Source of the DNA: Glebionis coronaria
Taxonomy: Eukaryota > Streptophyta > Magnoliopsida > Asterales > Asteraceae
Assembly: GCA_025667525.1 (NCBI GenBank)
Contig: CM046877.1
Coordinates: 262,605,706 to 262,669,705, forward strand
Length of the DNA stretch: 64,000 bases
Direction: 5' to 3'
In this document: piece after piece, positions 1 through 11,349 of the stretch
How positions within the stretch are numbered: the first letter of the stretch is position 1
Layout of the letters: every line of letters starts with the position of its first letter
Position numbers and translations under genes: made by a program
Notes under the pieces: model-generated
What the model saw: the letters and a program-made list of their open reading frames with translations, nothing else
What the model was told of the DNA's origin: nothing
Databases searched by the model: none

Positions 1-1064
1 GTAAAAATTAGTTTTCATTTAGATAAGCTTATTATTAGTATAAAGTTTACACCTTTTTCTAATTATTAAGCTTATTAGTATATAATGCTTCAAACTTTAT
101 CATCTAAGAAGTTTAATAAGCTATAAAGGTTAAAGCTTTAGGCTTTATTGTTAAGTTTATCTTTGTGATTTAATTTTTTTTGTCATTTTTTACTTGTTAT
201 TAAGTGCTTGCATTTAAATTAAGTTTGTATTTAAATTAAGTTTGCATTTAGATTAATTAATATTTTTAATTATAATTTAGTTTTTTTGCATCTAGATTTT
301 AAATTATAGTTTAATTTTATTGCATTTTAAAGTAATTTTATGTGAAGTATTTGCTCTTTTATTTTTATATATTCCTTAGCCTAAATAATTTTCCCCATTT
401 TAGTTTAATTAGACAATAGATACCTAGCAAGCTATCATTAACAAAAAACAAATAAAGTTTAAACGATAAAATTGGATTGCAATTCGAGTCGAGTCGAGGA
501 AAAACGATTATACTGAAAAACGAATATTAAAATGGCGCCGATGCCGCTTCGCTCGTTACGATTGACGATTTTTCGTGAGACACTTTGGATTTTGGGATCC
601 GTTCACTTGTGAACGTTATTTTTCTTGCTCAACAAAAATTAAAAATACAAAAAAAATAAAATCACATAAGCAAATTCTTTCCTAAGATTTGCACCAAAAA
701 ATAAAAAAAATCCAAAAAAGTAATATTTTTCCTAAAATATTACACCAAAACTTACGTATCATATATATTTCTTAGTTCGATTTTTCATCTCATTTTTACG
801 TACATATATTATTTTCTTTTAGAAAAAAAAATACAAAAATATTTTTCTACTATTACTATAAGTATTTACGTATACCTATACGAACAACCAATAAACAATA
901 TTCCAAAAGTATTGCTTGCAATAAACCGTATTCGGGGCGTTCTGGCCTTAAATACATGTGTCGATCAAAGAAATAAAAGGGCAAAAATATATAAATACTT
1001 TCGTTAAGCAATAATTCGAGAAAATACGAACTATACGGTGAATAGCTAGGCGACGCGCTATAAA
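1..1064 (+). other. AT-rich region upstream of gag of element A
   Basis: No coding potential. The last 600 bases have a leader-like look, with a short GC-richer patch near 530-600. Neither the LTR end seen at 21150 nor a recognisable tRNA-Met primer site is present, so I cannot say whether this is all element leader or partly flanking DNA. A 30-base direct repeat occurs just inside gag (1083-1112 and 1133-1162). Confidence 0.4.
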
Positions 1065-4000
1065 ATGTCGTCTAATTTTGACATTGTCTATCATGCAATT
1101 CTATCAATTCCTAGTTCACCTCTAATGACACTGTCTATCATGCAAATCTATCAATTCCTACTGCACCGGGGTTTTCTCAATATCCGCAAAATACCCGCAA
1201 GTGAACGTGATGAAACAAGAGCTGATCTTACACCAGAAAATTGTGCTTGGCATGATGAGGAGAAGGAAGCCATCTATATGGTTTTAAGTGGGATTAGAGA
1301 TGATATTTACTCCACGGTTGATGCATGCCCGACAGCACATGAAATGTGGACTGCTATTGAACGCTTGCAACAAGGAGAATCACTCAACAAACAAGATGTC
1401 AAAACAAACTTGTTTTGGAATTTTGGAAAGTTTACTTCAAGGGATGGAGAATCAATTGATTCATACTACTCCAGGTTTTATAAAATGATGAATGACATGA
1501 CAAGAAATAACCTACAAGTCTCCACCATGCAAGTCAATGTTCAATTTCTTCAACAACTTCAACCCGAGTGGACACGATTCGTCACTTTAGTGAAACAACA
1601 AGAAAAATTAGACGAGGTCTCATATCATCGACTCTTTGATATATTGAAGAAATTTCAGAATGAAGCAAATGAGATTCGAGATGAACGTGTTGCAAAGACG
1701 ACTAATCCACTTGCTTTAGTGACTACCACTCAACATGTTCAAGACCATCACTCTCGTGCTCCTAAGCCATACTCCACTACATCATCCTCACCATGATATT
1801 CCACATCATCTAAGTCTTCATCATCCACAAGATCACGAGGCAAAGTGCCAAGAGCACCATCACCACCATCTGAGTCATCATCTGAAGAAGATAGTGATGA
1901 AGACCAAGCTCAAAAGAATCGTGAGATGAAACAACAAATTGCTTTCATAATGAAGACTTACAAAAAAATCTACAAACCCACCAACAACAATCTTCGAACA
2001 TCATCTAACACAAAGAATCAATATGTTGAGAGTCCTCCAAGTTATGACACATGTCGACGTGGTGAAAGTCCTTCTAGGTATGATCGACATAATCCAACAC
2101 ATGTTGAGGGTTCTGCAAGGTATGATCGACAAACTGCCAAGTATGATACTCAGAGGATTGCTGTTGCTACTGGGAATAGGGAAACCGTCGGAAGTTAAGT
2201 GGTTCAGCAGAGTGGGGTTCAATGTTTCAATTGCCAAGGTTATGGGCATATGGCAAAGGAATGCAGGAAGCCGAAAAGGGTTAGAGACTCCAGCTATCAC
2301 AAGGAAAAGATGTTGTCATGCAAGAAGATGGAAGCAGGGGTTAAATTGTCAGCTGAGGAAGGAGCTATGCTTGATGACACTGATGATGAAGATTCTGATC
2401 AAGAACTCGATGCACATTACTCGTACATGGCAAAGGTTGAAGAAGTACTCAAGGTCACTGAAGATGACAACGGTCCTATCTTTGACACTGAGCCAATCAA
2501 TAAGGTACACACTACTGATGAATATAATGTGTTTGGTGATATTCCTGAGCATGGTAATCTACCTAATGCCATTAATGACACGTGTATGATGGAAACGGTT
2601 GATAGCAATACCACACCCGATTCATCAGACATGTGCAATAATGAGTCTGAGGATGATCAACATGTAAATGAATATGATGAAGAGGAACGTATTGCGCTTT
2701 CTAATTTAATTGCTACTTTACAAAAAGATGTCACTGAAAATAAAAAGAGTCAAAAGTAATTAAAGAAGGCAAACGCTACGCTCACCCAAAGTTTTGAAGA
2801 ATGCAAAGCTGCTCTTATCAAATCTACTAAGATGACTGAAAGCTATAGAGTTGAGCTCCTTCAGAAAACCAAAGAGCTTGAGGGGTACAAGGGAAGTACG
2901 TTAAAAAGTCAAAAGGACTATTTTGAAAACAAATATAATACCAGTCTTGAGTTATTAGCCAAAGAGAAGCGTCAATATATTGTTTTCTTAATGGATGAAC
3001 GTCAAAAAACGTATCTTGCCAACACCAAAGTTAATGAACTTGAACAAAAGCTCTCTATGACCACTACCGATTCTGCTAAAATTCTTGAGGATAAGAAACA
3101 AGAGGTAGATGCGTTAAAAAAAGACTTCAAAAGTCGATACGATAAAGAAACTGAAAAAGTAACAAAATTAGAAGAACAAGTCGAATTTTTGAAGAACGTT
3201 GTTTATAAAACGCATGATTCTAATCAATCCGTCAGAATGCTAGCACCTCCGTCCATGTTTAAGGGTCAAGCTAGCTTTGCAAGTCCTGAGTACCTTGCCA
3301 AAGCTCAAGCTGCGAACCCGTGTCTTTATCTTGATGAGACTGAATGGACCGATCTTGATTGCATGTCTGTTAGTGTCGATAGTTAAGAGACTATCCTTTG
3401 GGATGATGATAGTCAACCTCTTGTCAATAATGAGTTTGTAAAACCATATAATTATGCTTATGAGAATAGTCTCTATGGTCTTTTCAACAAACAAACTCAG
3501 AAAACTCGTGAGGAAGTGTTTCTAGAATGCAAACAAAAGAGAATTCAATGGAAAAAAGCATTTGCCCTTAAGAAATCTAATGTTTACAAATACATAAACT
3601 ACCTCCCTCTAGATGAATCTAAAAGCAAGAGTAGGAAAACATTAGGTATTCTTAAACACCACATAGATAATGTTAAATCTATTGTTGAAAGAGATTGGGC
3701 AAAACGTGAAAATGTTGAGTGGACACGCCCGATTCCTCAAGATATTACCTTGCTTGTGAAAGAACTCTTAATTCCAAACACGGCGTTGATTAAAGAAACT
3801 ATTCTTCAACTTGAGGAGTTCATTCGGACTGAAATGTATGATGATTTAAAATATGTTGAATCTCTTGAGAAACACATTGATGATCTTCAAATGGAGAAGT
3901 CTGATTTCTCAGATGAATATGATTTACTCTTGTAAGAATGTGTTTCTAAAGATGTTATGTGTGCTTATTTTACATCTTGTGCTGATATTGATGAATATTC

Positions 4001-5360
4001 TGAAGTTGCATGCCAATATCTTGATAAGATCAAAGAATATGAACGTCTTGAAATTAAGCTTTGGAAACGTAAAGAAAATGTTGACAAAAAGGCTTTTGAG
4101 TTACTTCAAAACAAAACTGATTTCCTTCAAAAACATTGTCATTCACTTGAACTTGCTTTGCAAAAAGACGTTGGTAGTTTTCCACATGATAATAAATTGC
4201 AAGAAAAACTTTCCCAAACATTTCGAGAAATGAATGAACAGAATTTGGAAATTAAAGGGTTGAAAGCTCAATTACAAGACAGAGACAGAGCGATAGCAGA
4301 GTTGTAGAAACTCGTTGCTAAAATGGGTGGGAAAATCGTGGAACCTAGCATTAATAAACCTGTTGTTAGACAACCCAATGCCTCTAAAGTAAATAGATCC
4401 TCTATCTTGGGAAAACCATCTGCTTTATCAAATTCCTCGTTTGCAAAACCTGTGTTTGCCCCCAAGATGGATGGAAAGGAAAGGTTACCACAGAATCAAC
4501 CCATAAGGAATCCTATAGCACCAAGCGTTAAGCACAATAATGTGATTAAACCAGGGATGTATAGAATGTCCACTAAGCCCACAAACAAAGATACTCACTC
4601 GCCACAGACTTCTAGAAACACTAATATTCGTGTGTCTTCTACTACAGGAATAGTCTCCACTACTAGTGTTAGCCGACCTCAGCTTAAGAGCACTCAAGTG
4701 AATGATAAGGTCTGGAAACACAAGAATCAAGGGAAGATGAAGCAAGTAGAAGAACACCCTAGAAATTTGAATGTTTTTAAGAATAAAAAGTCTGTTATCG
4801 CATGTAATGACGATTTGAATGTTGTGAATGATTTGAATGCTATGAATGTGAAATTTGTTTGTGTAAAATGTGGAAAGTGTGCTAATGTTAATCATTCCAT
4901 GTGTGCTATGAATAAAGTCAAAGACGTAGATACTAGAACTAAGAAGCAAGTTGCAATGCCTATTAGAGCTAGTCAACCTAAACGCAAGATGAACCATTCT
5001 GGTGCTACCCCCACTAAGAAAAGTAATGCATCAGACTCCACCACTAAGAACCCTAGAAGCAAAATTAAGGAATTATATGAGTCTGCTAGTAAGTCTTGGA
5101 AATGGTGGTTTGCTAGTCAATGTCCTCTCGGATATAAATGGATGCCTAAAGTTAGGACAGAAAATGTGACTACGAGTGTTAGTATGCCTTTAAATGTTGC
5201 TAAGGACACTAATGATTCTATAATCACAAATACTGTGGTATCCAGTTTAGCAAATGTTCCATCGTGTTCTAACTCTTCTGCAGATGATACAAATAATTCT
5301 CTTTATACTGGACTCCGAATGCACGAAGCACATGACGGGGAATCTCAAGCTTCTAATTAA
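1065..5360 (+). pseudogene. gag: Copia gag polyprotein with long coiled-coil extension (element A), six in-frame stops
   Basis: Gag builds the cytoplasmic virus-like particle and binds element RNA. One reading frame runs through the whole stretch, broken by stops at about 1794, 2196, 2757, 3384, 3933 and 4305 but without a frameshift. From 1250 to 1730 it encodes the copia gag core (the UBN2/retrotran_gag type region, with the STVDAC and QQGESL blocks). At 2223-2264 lies an intact zinc knuckle, CFNCQGYGHMAKEC, of the form C-x2-C-x4-H-x4-C. After that come about 1,000 codons of mostly charged, coiled-coil-like sequence, then a basic C-terminal part. At least two stops (2757, 3933) look like CAA to TAA changes. 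The N-terminus is shortened and partly duplicated compared with what I would expect for the family. The end overlaps the protease motif in another frame. Confidence 0.85.
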
Positions 5361-7374
5361 CTTCGTGGAGAAGTTCCTGGGTACGGTCCGATTCGGAAAT
5401 GATCTATTTGCACCGATCCTAGGATATGGAGATTTGGTTCAGGGGAATATCATGATTAAAAGGGTATACTACGTCGAAGGGCTCAATCACAATCTTTTCT
5501 CGGTTGGTCAATTCTGTGATGCGGATTTGGAGGTTGCTTTCAGAAAGAAGACATGTTTTGTTCGTGATTATGATGGGAATGATTTACTTACCAGTACACG
5601 GGGTACTGATCTTTACACAATTTCACTACAAGACACAACTTCATCAACTCCAATTTGCTTCATGGCTAAAGCTTCATCGACTCAGGCATGGTTATGGCAT
5701 CAACGTCTTTATCATCTCAACTTTGACACCATCAACTTGCTTTCTAAGAAAGATATAGTGAGAGGCCTTCCAAGTTTGAAATTCATCAAAGATCATCTTT
5801 GTTCTTCTTGTGAACTTTGTAAAGCTAAAAGAAGTAGCTTCAAAAAAAAGACTACACCAAGCTCAAAAGTACGGTTAGATCTTCTCCATATGGATCTATG
5901 TGGTCCCATGCGTGTTCAGAGTATCAATGGAAAGAAATATATTCTGGTAATTGTCGATGATTACTCAAGGTACACATGGACTCACTTCTTGAGGTCCAAG
6001 GATGAAACACCCGATGTTCTCATCAGCTTCCTTAAACTGATACAACGTGGTCTTCAAGCTCAAGTTAAAGTGGTTCGTACTGACAAAGGTACATAATTTT
6101 TGAATTCAAAACTGAGAAACTATTTTGAAACCGAAGGGGGTGAACATGAAACATCTATTGCTCGAACACCCGAACAAAACGGAGTTGTTGAAAGACGAAA
6201 CCGTACTTTAGTTGAGGTTGCTCGAACATTATTATCCGCTTCAAAACTTCCACTATACTTTTGGGCCGAAGCCGTGTCAACCGCATGCTACACATAAAAC
6301 TGCTCCTTAATTATCCCTAGACACGAAAAGACACCATATCACATAATTCATGATCGAAAACCTTCACTCAAACACCTTCATGTTTTTGGATGTACTTGTT
6401 ACATTATTCGAGATGGTGAAAATTTGGATAAGATGAAAGAGAAAGGTGATGCATGTATTCTTGTGGGATATGCAACTCAGTCTAAGGGATATAGAGTGTA
6501 CAACAAGAGAACAAGATTGATAGTTGAGACTATTCATATCCGATTTGATGAATTACAAGAAATGGCACTTGAACAAAACAGTTTAAGTCCCGATCCACAA
6601 CGACAAACGACTTCCGTCCACAACCACACGGAACTCAGAACTCAGGACCACAACAATGAACCGTCAAGTTCAACGCTGGTTCCAGAAAATGTTCCTAGAG
6701 TTGATATGACAGTCGACACGACAATTGAAGAGTTGGAAATGTTATATGGACCAATGTATGATGAATATTTCACGTGGGAGAAACAAGTTGTATCGAAGTC
6801 ATCCGCTGTCACTCATGATAAAAATGATGATACCGATCATCGTCAACAAAAGGATACAACTTCATCTACTTTAACACCGGTTGCTCTAGAGTTAATTCCT
6901 CAGAATATCACTTCAACAATCGATCCTACAACATCCACAACTACTGTCATTGCTCCAGAGAACACAAATCAAGCAGACAATGCATTATCTGACGAAGACG
7001 AATTTATCAACCCATTCGGTACACCGGTACACGAAACTGGAGAGTCTTCTACTCGCCATGTTGATCCGTCAAATATGCATACATTCTACCAACGACATCC
7101 TTCAACACATCATTGGACCCGAGATCATCCATTGGTTCATGTCATTGGAAACCCTTCACAGCCCGTTCGTACAAGACGACAACTTCACACCGATGGTGAT
7201 GTTTGTATGTTCGCACTCGCCGTGAGTTCAGCTGAACCGAAAAACATCAAAGAAGCCATGCCTGATCATGCTTGGATAGAATCGATGACGGATGAACTTC
7301 AACAATTTGAAAGACTTAAAGTCTGGGAACTTGTTGACAGACCATACGATGTAATACCATTAAATCTTCGATAG
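5300..7374 (+). pseudogene. pol: Copia protease-integrase region of pol (element A), broken
   Basis: This frame is offset by +1 from gag and starts around the protease motif. Protease would cleave the polyprotein and integrase would insert the cDNA. The aspartic protease motif reads LDSECTKHMTGN; the usual glycine after D-S is glutamate, so the active site is damaged. The integrase zinc motif is intact (WHQRLYH near 5695, then CSSCELC). The core shows HMDLCGPM for the first acidic residue, RTDKGT before a stop at 6094 where RTDNGTEF is usual, and TPEQNGVVERRNR carrying the glutamate. A further stop follows ACYT at 6295. Downstream are the FDELQEMA block and a serine/threonine-rich linker to RT, ending at a stop at 7372. 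Clearly a dead copy. Confidence 0.88.
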
Positions 7375-7389
7375 ATCTGGAAAAACAAG

Positions 7390-8796
7390 ATGGATGAAGA
7401 GAACACGTTCATCAAGAATAAATCTAGGCTAGTGGCTAAAGGGTATGGACAGAAAGAGGGTATTGATTTTGAAGAATCATTTGCACCAGTAGCTCGAATG
7501 GAAGCGGTCAGGATTTTTCTTGCTCATGCTGCACATAAGGGATTCATTGTCTATCAAATGGACGTAAAGACGGTGTTTCTTAACGGTCCTTTGAAGGAAG
7601 AAGTCTATGTCACACAGCCGGAAGGATTCGTCAATCCTCATTATCCTGACAAGGTGTATCGTCTCCACAAAGCACTTTATGGACTCAAGCAAGCTCCAAG
7701 GGCGTGGTACGACGAGCTCTCGAAATTTCTGGTCTCCAAAGATTTCTCAAAAGGTTCCATTGATCAAACTTTGTTCACTTATAAATATGGGGATGACATT
7801 TTGCTTGTGCAGATTTATGTTGATGACATTATTTTCGGGTCTACAAACCCAAAACTTTCAAAATGGTTTGAAAAAGTAATGCACAACAGATTTGAAATGT
7901 CTATGATGGGCGAACTAAAATTCTTTCTAGGAATTCAAGTTCATCAATCCCCAAGTGGTATCTTCATTAACCAAGCTAAGTATTGTCAAGAGATAATCAC
8001 AAAGCATGGTATGACATCATGTGACCCCGTTGGGACACCATTATCAACCACATCCCTAGATGCTGATTTGGAGGGATTACCCATAGATCAAACGAGATAT
8101 CGTTCCATGATCAGGTCCCTCATGTACTTGACAGCAAGCAGACCTGATATTCATCATGCTACATGCTATTGTGCACGATATCAAGCACGACCCACTGAAA
8201 AGCACCTCAAGGAGGTTAAACGGATCTTTCGGTACCTTAAGAATACCATTCACATGGGACTCTGGTATCCGTGGGAAACCGGTTTCTTTCTAACGGCCTA
8301 TTCAGATTCTGATCATGCAGGGTGTCTTGATACACGAAAAAGTACTTCTGGTGGTGCACAATTTCTAGGTCAAGATAAGATTGCGGGATGGTCTTCCAAG
8401 AAGTAGGATTGCACGTCACTTTCATCAGCCGAAGCGGAGTATGTGTCTCTATCTGTGTGTTGTGCTCAAGTTCTTTGGATGAGAACACAACTCACAAATT
8501 ATGGCTTCCACTTTGATAAAGTACCTATGTAATGTGACTCAAAGTCTGCCATAGCCATCTCCTGCAATCCGGTACAACATTCTCGCACGAAGCACATTGA
8601 TGTCTAATATCACTTCATTAAGGAACAAGTTGAAAGAGGTATTGTTGAATTATACTTTGTTGGAACTGATTACCAATTAGCTGACTTGTTTACAAAAGCT
8701 CTTCCGAAAGAGAGGTTTGCGTATCTAGTTAGGCAAATTGGTATGAGATGTTTGACTCCAGCGGAACTGGAGGTTCTGGCAAAGAAGCCTGCTTGA
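7390..8796 (+). pseudogene. pol: Copia reverse transcriptase-RNase H region of pol (element A)
   Basis: Reverse transcriptase copies the element RNA into cDNA and RNase H removes the RNA strand. RT landmarks in order: [32 protein letters not shown] (usually KTAFLNG), [12 protein letters not shown], and the catalytic YVDDIIFGS near 7818. RNase H follows with [17 protein letters not shown] and the SSAEAEYVSL block. The frame is the same as the integrase part. Stops interrupt it at 8404, about 8530 and about 8605. It ends with the CLTPAELE block typical of this copia group. The RT motifs themselves are intact, but the copy cannot make a full polyprotein. Confidence 0.92.
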
Positions 8797-8914
8797 TTCA
8801 TCTATCAAACTTCTACTTGTAAATACCTTTGAAAAAGCAAAATACAAAAATATAAAACATATAAAAACAAAACACAAAATTAAAAATCTTTCAAAATCCA
8901 AAAATATTCTTCTC

Positions 8915-9190
8915 GACATGTCTTTCAGTATCGATCATATGGACTTACCTAGAAATGTCGCTCAATAACGACACGGGTGTGTACATAAAGCTCGAATGAA
9001 AGTTGTAAATATTTTTCAAAACATGTCATTTCTATCTTTTTTAAAGGAATTTGTCTATTTTGGACAATATTTCCAAACAACGGGTATAGCAATCTATCAC
9101 GGGTTGAGCTAGTCACAAAACATTCAACGTTTTGAGCTCAACACAATGGCTTGTAATCACTTTCAGATTGCAACCCGGATTGATATTCAC
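8915..9190 (+). other. Conserved non-coding block 1, element A copy
   Basis: Alignable by eye with the minus strand of 42170-42395 in element H, also directly downstream of pol. Shared words, in order, include CATGTCTTT, TTAGAAATGTCG (A has CTAGAAATGTCG), GACACGG, AAAGTTGTA, AAAACATG, ATGGCTTGTA and TGCAACCC. A has about 110 extra bases before ATGGCTTG. The segment around 8955-8974 can form TGTCG-N8-CGACA. Confidence 0.65.
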
Positions 9191-9197
9191 GGGGGAG
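9191..9197 (+). promoter_or_regulatory. Polypurine-tract-like motif
   Basis: GGGGGAG preceding TGTACG. It resembles a plus-strand primer but no LTR starts here. Repeated polypurine-like motifs upstream of the true one are a reported trait of Sireviruses. Confidence 0.5.
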
Positions 9198-9482
9198 TGT
9201 ACGATTTAGTGCCCTTACCCTCAGCAAAAGAAGATAAATCTTCTTACACTTGAGTGGATTCGTCAATACATTCAAAGTCCATGAACACAAGTTTATGCTT
9301 TAGAAAAACCTCTTCGACAAAAAGAAATAGGATTTTTCAAAAAGCGTTGAACACAATTTTTTCAAGAATTTTTCAATGATTATTCAAAATCTTTCAAAAA
9401 TTGTGTGTTCAACAACTCCCATCCTCAAAAAGAGAAATGTGAATCACATCCTCACAATGACAATTTAATTGGATCAATTTTT

Positions 9483-9491
9483 GAGGGGGAG
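9483..9491 (+). promoter_or_regulatory. Second polypurine-tract-like motif
   Basis: GAGGGGGAG in an AT-rich context. A similar AGGGGGAGC occurs twice on the minus strand in the same interval of element H (36199-36208 and 36404-36412). Confidence 0.5.
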
Positions 9492-9578
9492 CTTTCAAAA
9501 TTTCATGCTAAGTTTGACACATTGTTCTCCCGAAGATTTACAAGACTATTTTTCAAAATATATTTTAATCAAATTTGG

Positions 9579-9615
9579 TATCTCTAATATCAAAAGTTTT
9601 TATATATTAGAGATA
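9579..9615 (+). repeat. Perfect 12-bp inverted repeat
   Basis: TATCTCTAATAT at 9579-9590 pairs exactly with ATATTAGAGATA at 9604-9615 around a 13-base loop. A shorter 8-bp hairpin with a different stem sits at the equivalent place in element H (36136-36143 with 36169-36176). Confidence 0.7.
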
Positions 9616-9689
9616 TGGGAGAAAATGTGATTAAAATGTGATCTAAAAGACTCAAGCACTCGTGGTTACGATCAAATACCCACAACATC

Positions 9690-10960
9690 TTTAATTCACG
9701 ACGTTATTGGTGTCAAAAGGGTGGTTAGGTTTAAGTCCTATGATCCAACCAGAACTGGAGGGATCTTCCCAGGGACAATCTAATAGATTATTAGAAGTCC
9801 TTAGGAAAGATGGAGTAAAATGTAAACGAAGCTGAATGCCGACTAAGTACTGATGATAGCACTGGAACAATCACAACAAGGTGCTATTAATGATGTCTTG
9901 GTAAGCATTGAAGGGGTTGAAGAATGAAAAAGAAATGTAAGGATAAAGGGTCTAAAGAAAGAAGCCCTCCATACAACTTAGGCAGAAACCGGGTCAACAC
10001 ATCATGAAGACAACTCATCATGGACCCAGTGATGTGAAGCACAACCCTTTCCTAGCTACTCAGGCTTCTCTCAAAAGAAGTTTGTTTTATTGTCACGGAG
10101 ATCAACATGACTTCTATTGACTTTCTCACTCCGAGATAGTTGATATTGAATAGGTGGCATGTGCTCCAGCCTCCGACCACTAAAAGTGCACAAATCGAGT
10201 CTAGAGCCAAGAGATCAATCAAATCTCGTTAGGACACACGAATGAAGATCAAGAGAGTCCTACGCTATATCCTTGTGATATTGCTAGAACACTCATAGTG
10301 ACACTACTTAGTATTCACAATGATGAGTGGAAATCCTTCTAGTGTTAACATCAAACAGCACTGCGGTAGGTCATATGCAAGATTCTTTATGAATTGAACA
10401 TATGTAAAACTGAAAAGCAACAGTGGTTTGATTCTAAATTGATTCAAACTCGTTTCAGGTCTCTACGCAATATCTTTATGGTCTTGCCAGAACATTCAGA
10501 GTGATATTCATTAATATTCACAGTGACGAATGGAAATCCTTCTAGCGTCAACATCAAACAGCGCTACGGTAGGTAACTTGTGAGATTCTTATGAATCAAA
10601 CTTGTGTCAACTGGAAAGCAACAATGGTAAGATTCTTAATGAATCAAACTTGTTCCAGGAATTTGAATTGACGACTTTAATCAAGCGGATATTTATCCAA
10701 TTGATTCACTCTTTATGTTCGCAGTCTTGCTTTGAGACGGTCGAGTAAAGAGAACGGCTAGTACAGCCGCGAAACCCTGTCAAGGAAATTCTTAATTGAA
10801 TCTACCTAATCACAGGTACGGTATTTAATATCGTATAACGGTCTTCACCGACCGGAGGTAAAACGCTACCGATTTAGGACGAATGTCAAAGCCATTCAGT
10901 CCGTGTCTATGTTTTATCTCGAGAAGGTGGCGTCACGGTGTACTCAGCAAAGTCAAAGAT
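9690..10960 (+). other. Conserved non-coding block 2, element A copy
   Basis: Collinear with the minus strand of about 34690-36090 in element H. Shared landmarks include TTAATTCACGACG, the CAAAAGGGTGGT stretch, GGCAGAAACCGGGTCAA, CATGGACCCAGTGATG, GAGTCTAGAGCCAAGAGATC and GGTCTTCACCGACCGGAGG-type segments. There is no long ORF in either element, so it is untranslated 3' sequence between the coding region and the 3' LTR. Confidence 0.75.
10259..10659 (+). repeat. Two tandem copies of a ~200-bp repeat in the 3' region of element A
   Basis: Copy 1 is 10259-10460 and copy 2 is 10461-10659. Both contain TACGC near the start, GGAAATCCTTCTAG, AACATCAAACAGC, GGTAGGT, AAGCAACA and a terminal TTCCAGG or TTTCAGG. 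The same unit is tandemly duplicated in element H on the minus strand (35042-35437). Confidence 0.75.
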
Positions 10961-11286
10961 TCAAAACCACATATTCATGCCCAAATACTTATTCAACAAT
11001 TAATAGTGTGAGCATGTGGATAAAGACACAAGATCGTAAGATGGCAAAGACAAGTCAAGGATGATTTGAAGATCTCAAACTTAAAGACAAAGTCGAAAGA
11101 CAACTACAAAGGCTCAAAGATCACAGCATGAAGGAACAAAACTACTGTTACACGTTCAAGACTCATTTATGACGAGATTCGTAATCTCCATTGATCTCCA
11201 AATATCAAAAGGGTATGACAAATATCAAAAGGGTATGAGCCTCAAAATATTGAGTCAAACAAGAATGCTCAGTCATAGGTTATTAT
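10961..11286 (+). other. End of 3' untranslated region of element A
   Basis: Non-coding, A-rich. It contains a 20-bp direct duplication (11201-11220 and 11221-11239) with the core ATATCAAAAGGGTATGA. No clear polypurine tract is visible directly before the LTR. Confidence 0.55.
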
Positions 11287-11349
11287 TGTAACATTAGTTA
11301 GAACGTTGTAATAGGTAGTTAATTAGTCGTGGTTTACGGGCTTGGATTT
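11287..11349 (+). mobile_element. 3' LTR of element A, first part
   Basis: Starts TGTAACATTAG and runs to the insertion point of element C. It continues at 20887. The last five bases (GATTT, 11345-11349) are the target duplication of C. The rejoined LTR would be about 327 bp, close to the 319 bp of element H, and would begin with TG and end with CA. Confidence 0.7.

Larger units (their letters stand above)
8797..9690 (+). other. 3' untranslated region of element A, first part
   Basis: No open frame of note. It holds conserved block 1 (8915-9190), two polypurine-tract-like motifs (9191-9197 and 9483-9491) and a perfect 12-bp hairpin (9579-9615). In element H the corresponding interval contains a large extra ORF; here there is none. 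Confidence 0.7.

Noticed and set aside
5290..5360. Programmed frameshift between gag and pol
   Set aside because: The pol frame is +1 relative to gag in A but -1 at the same place in H, so independent indels are more likely than a conserved recoding signal.
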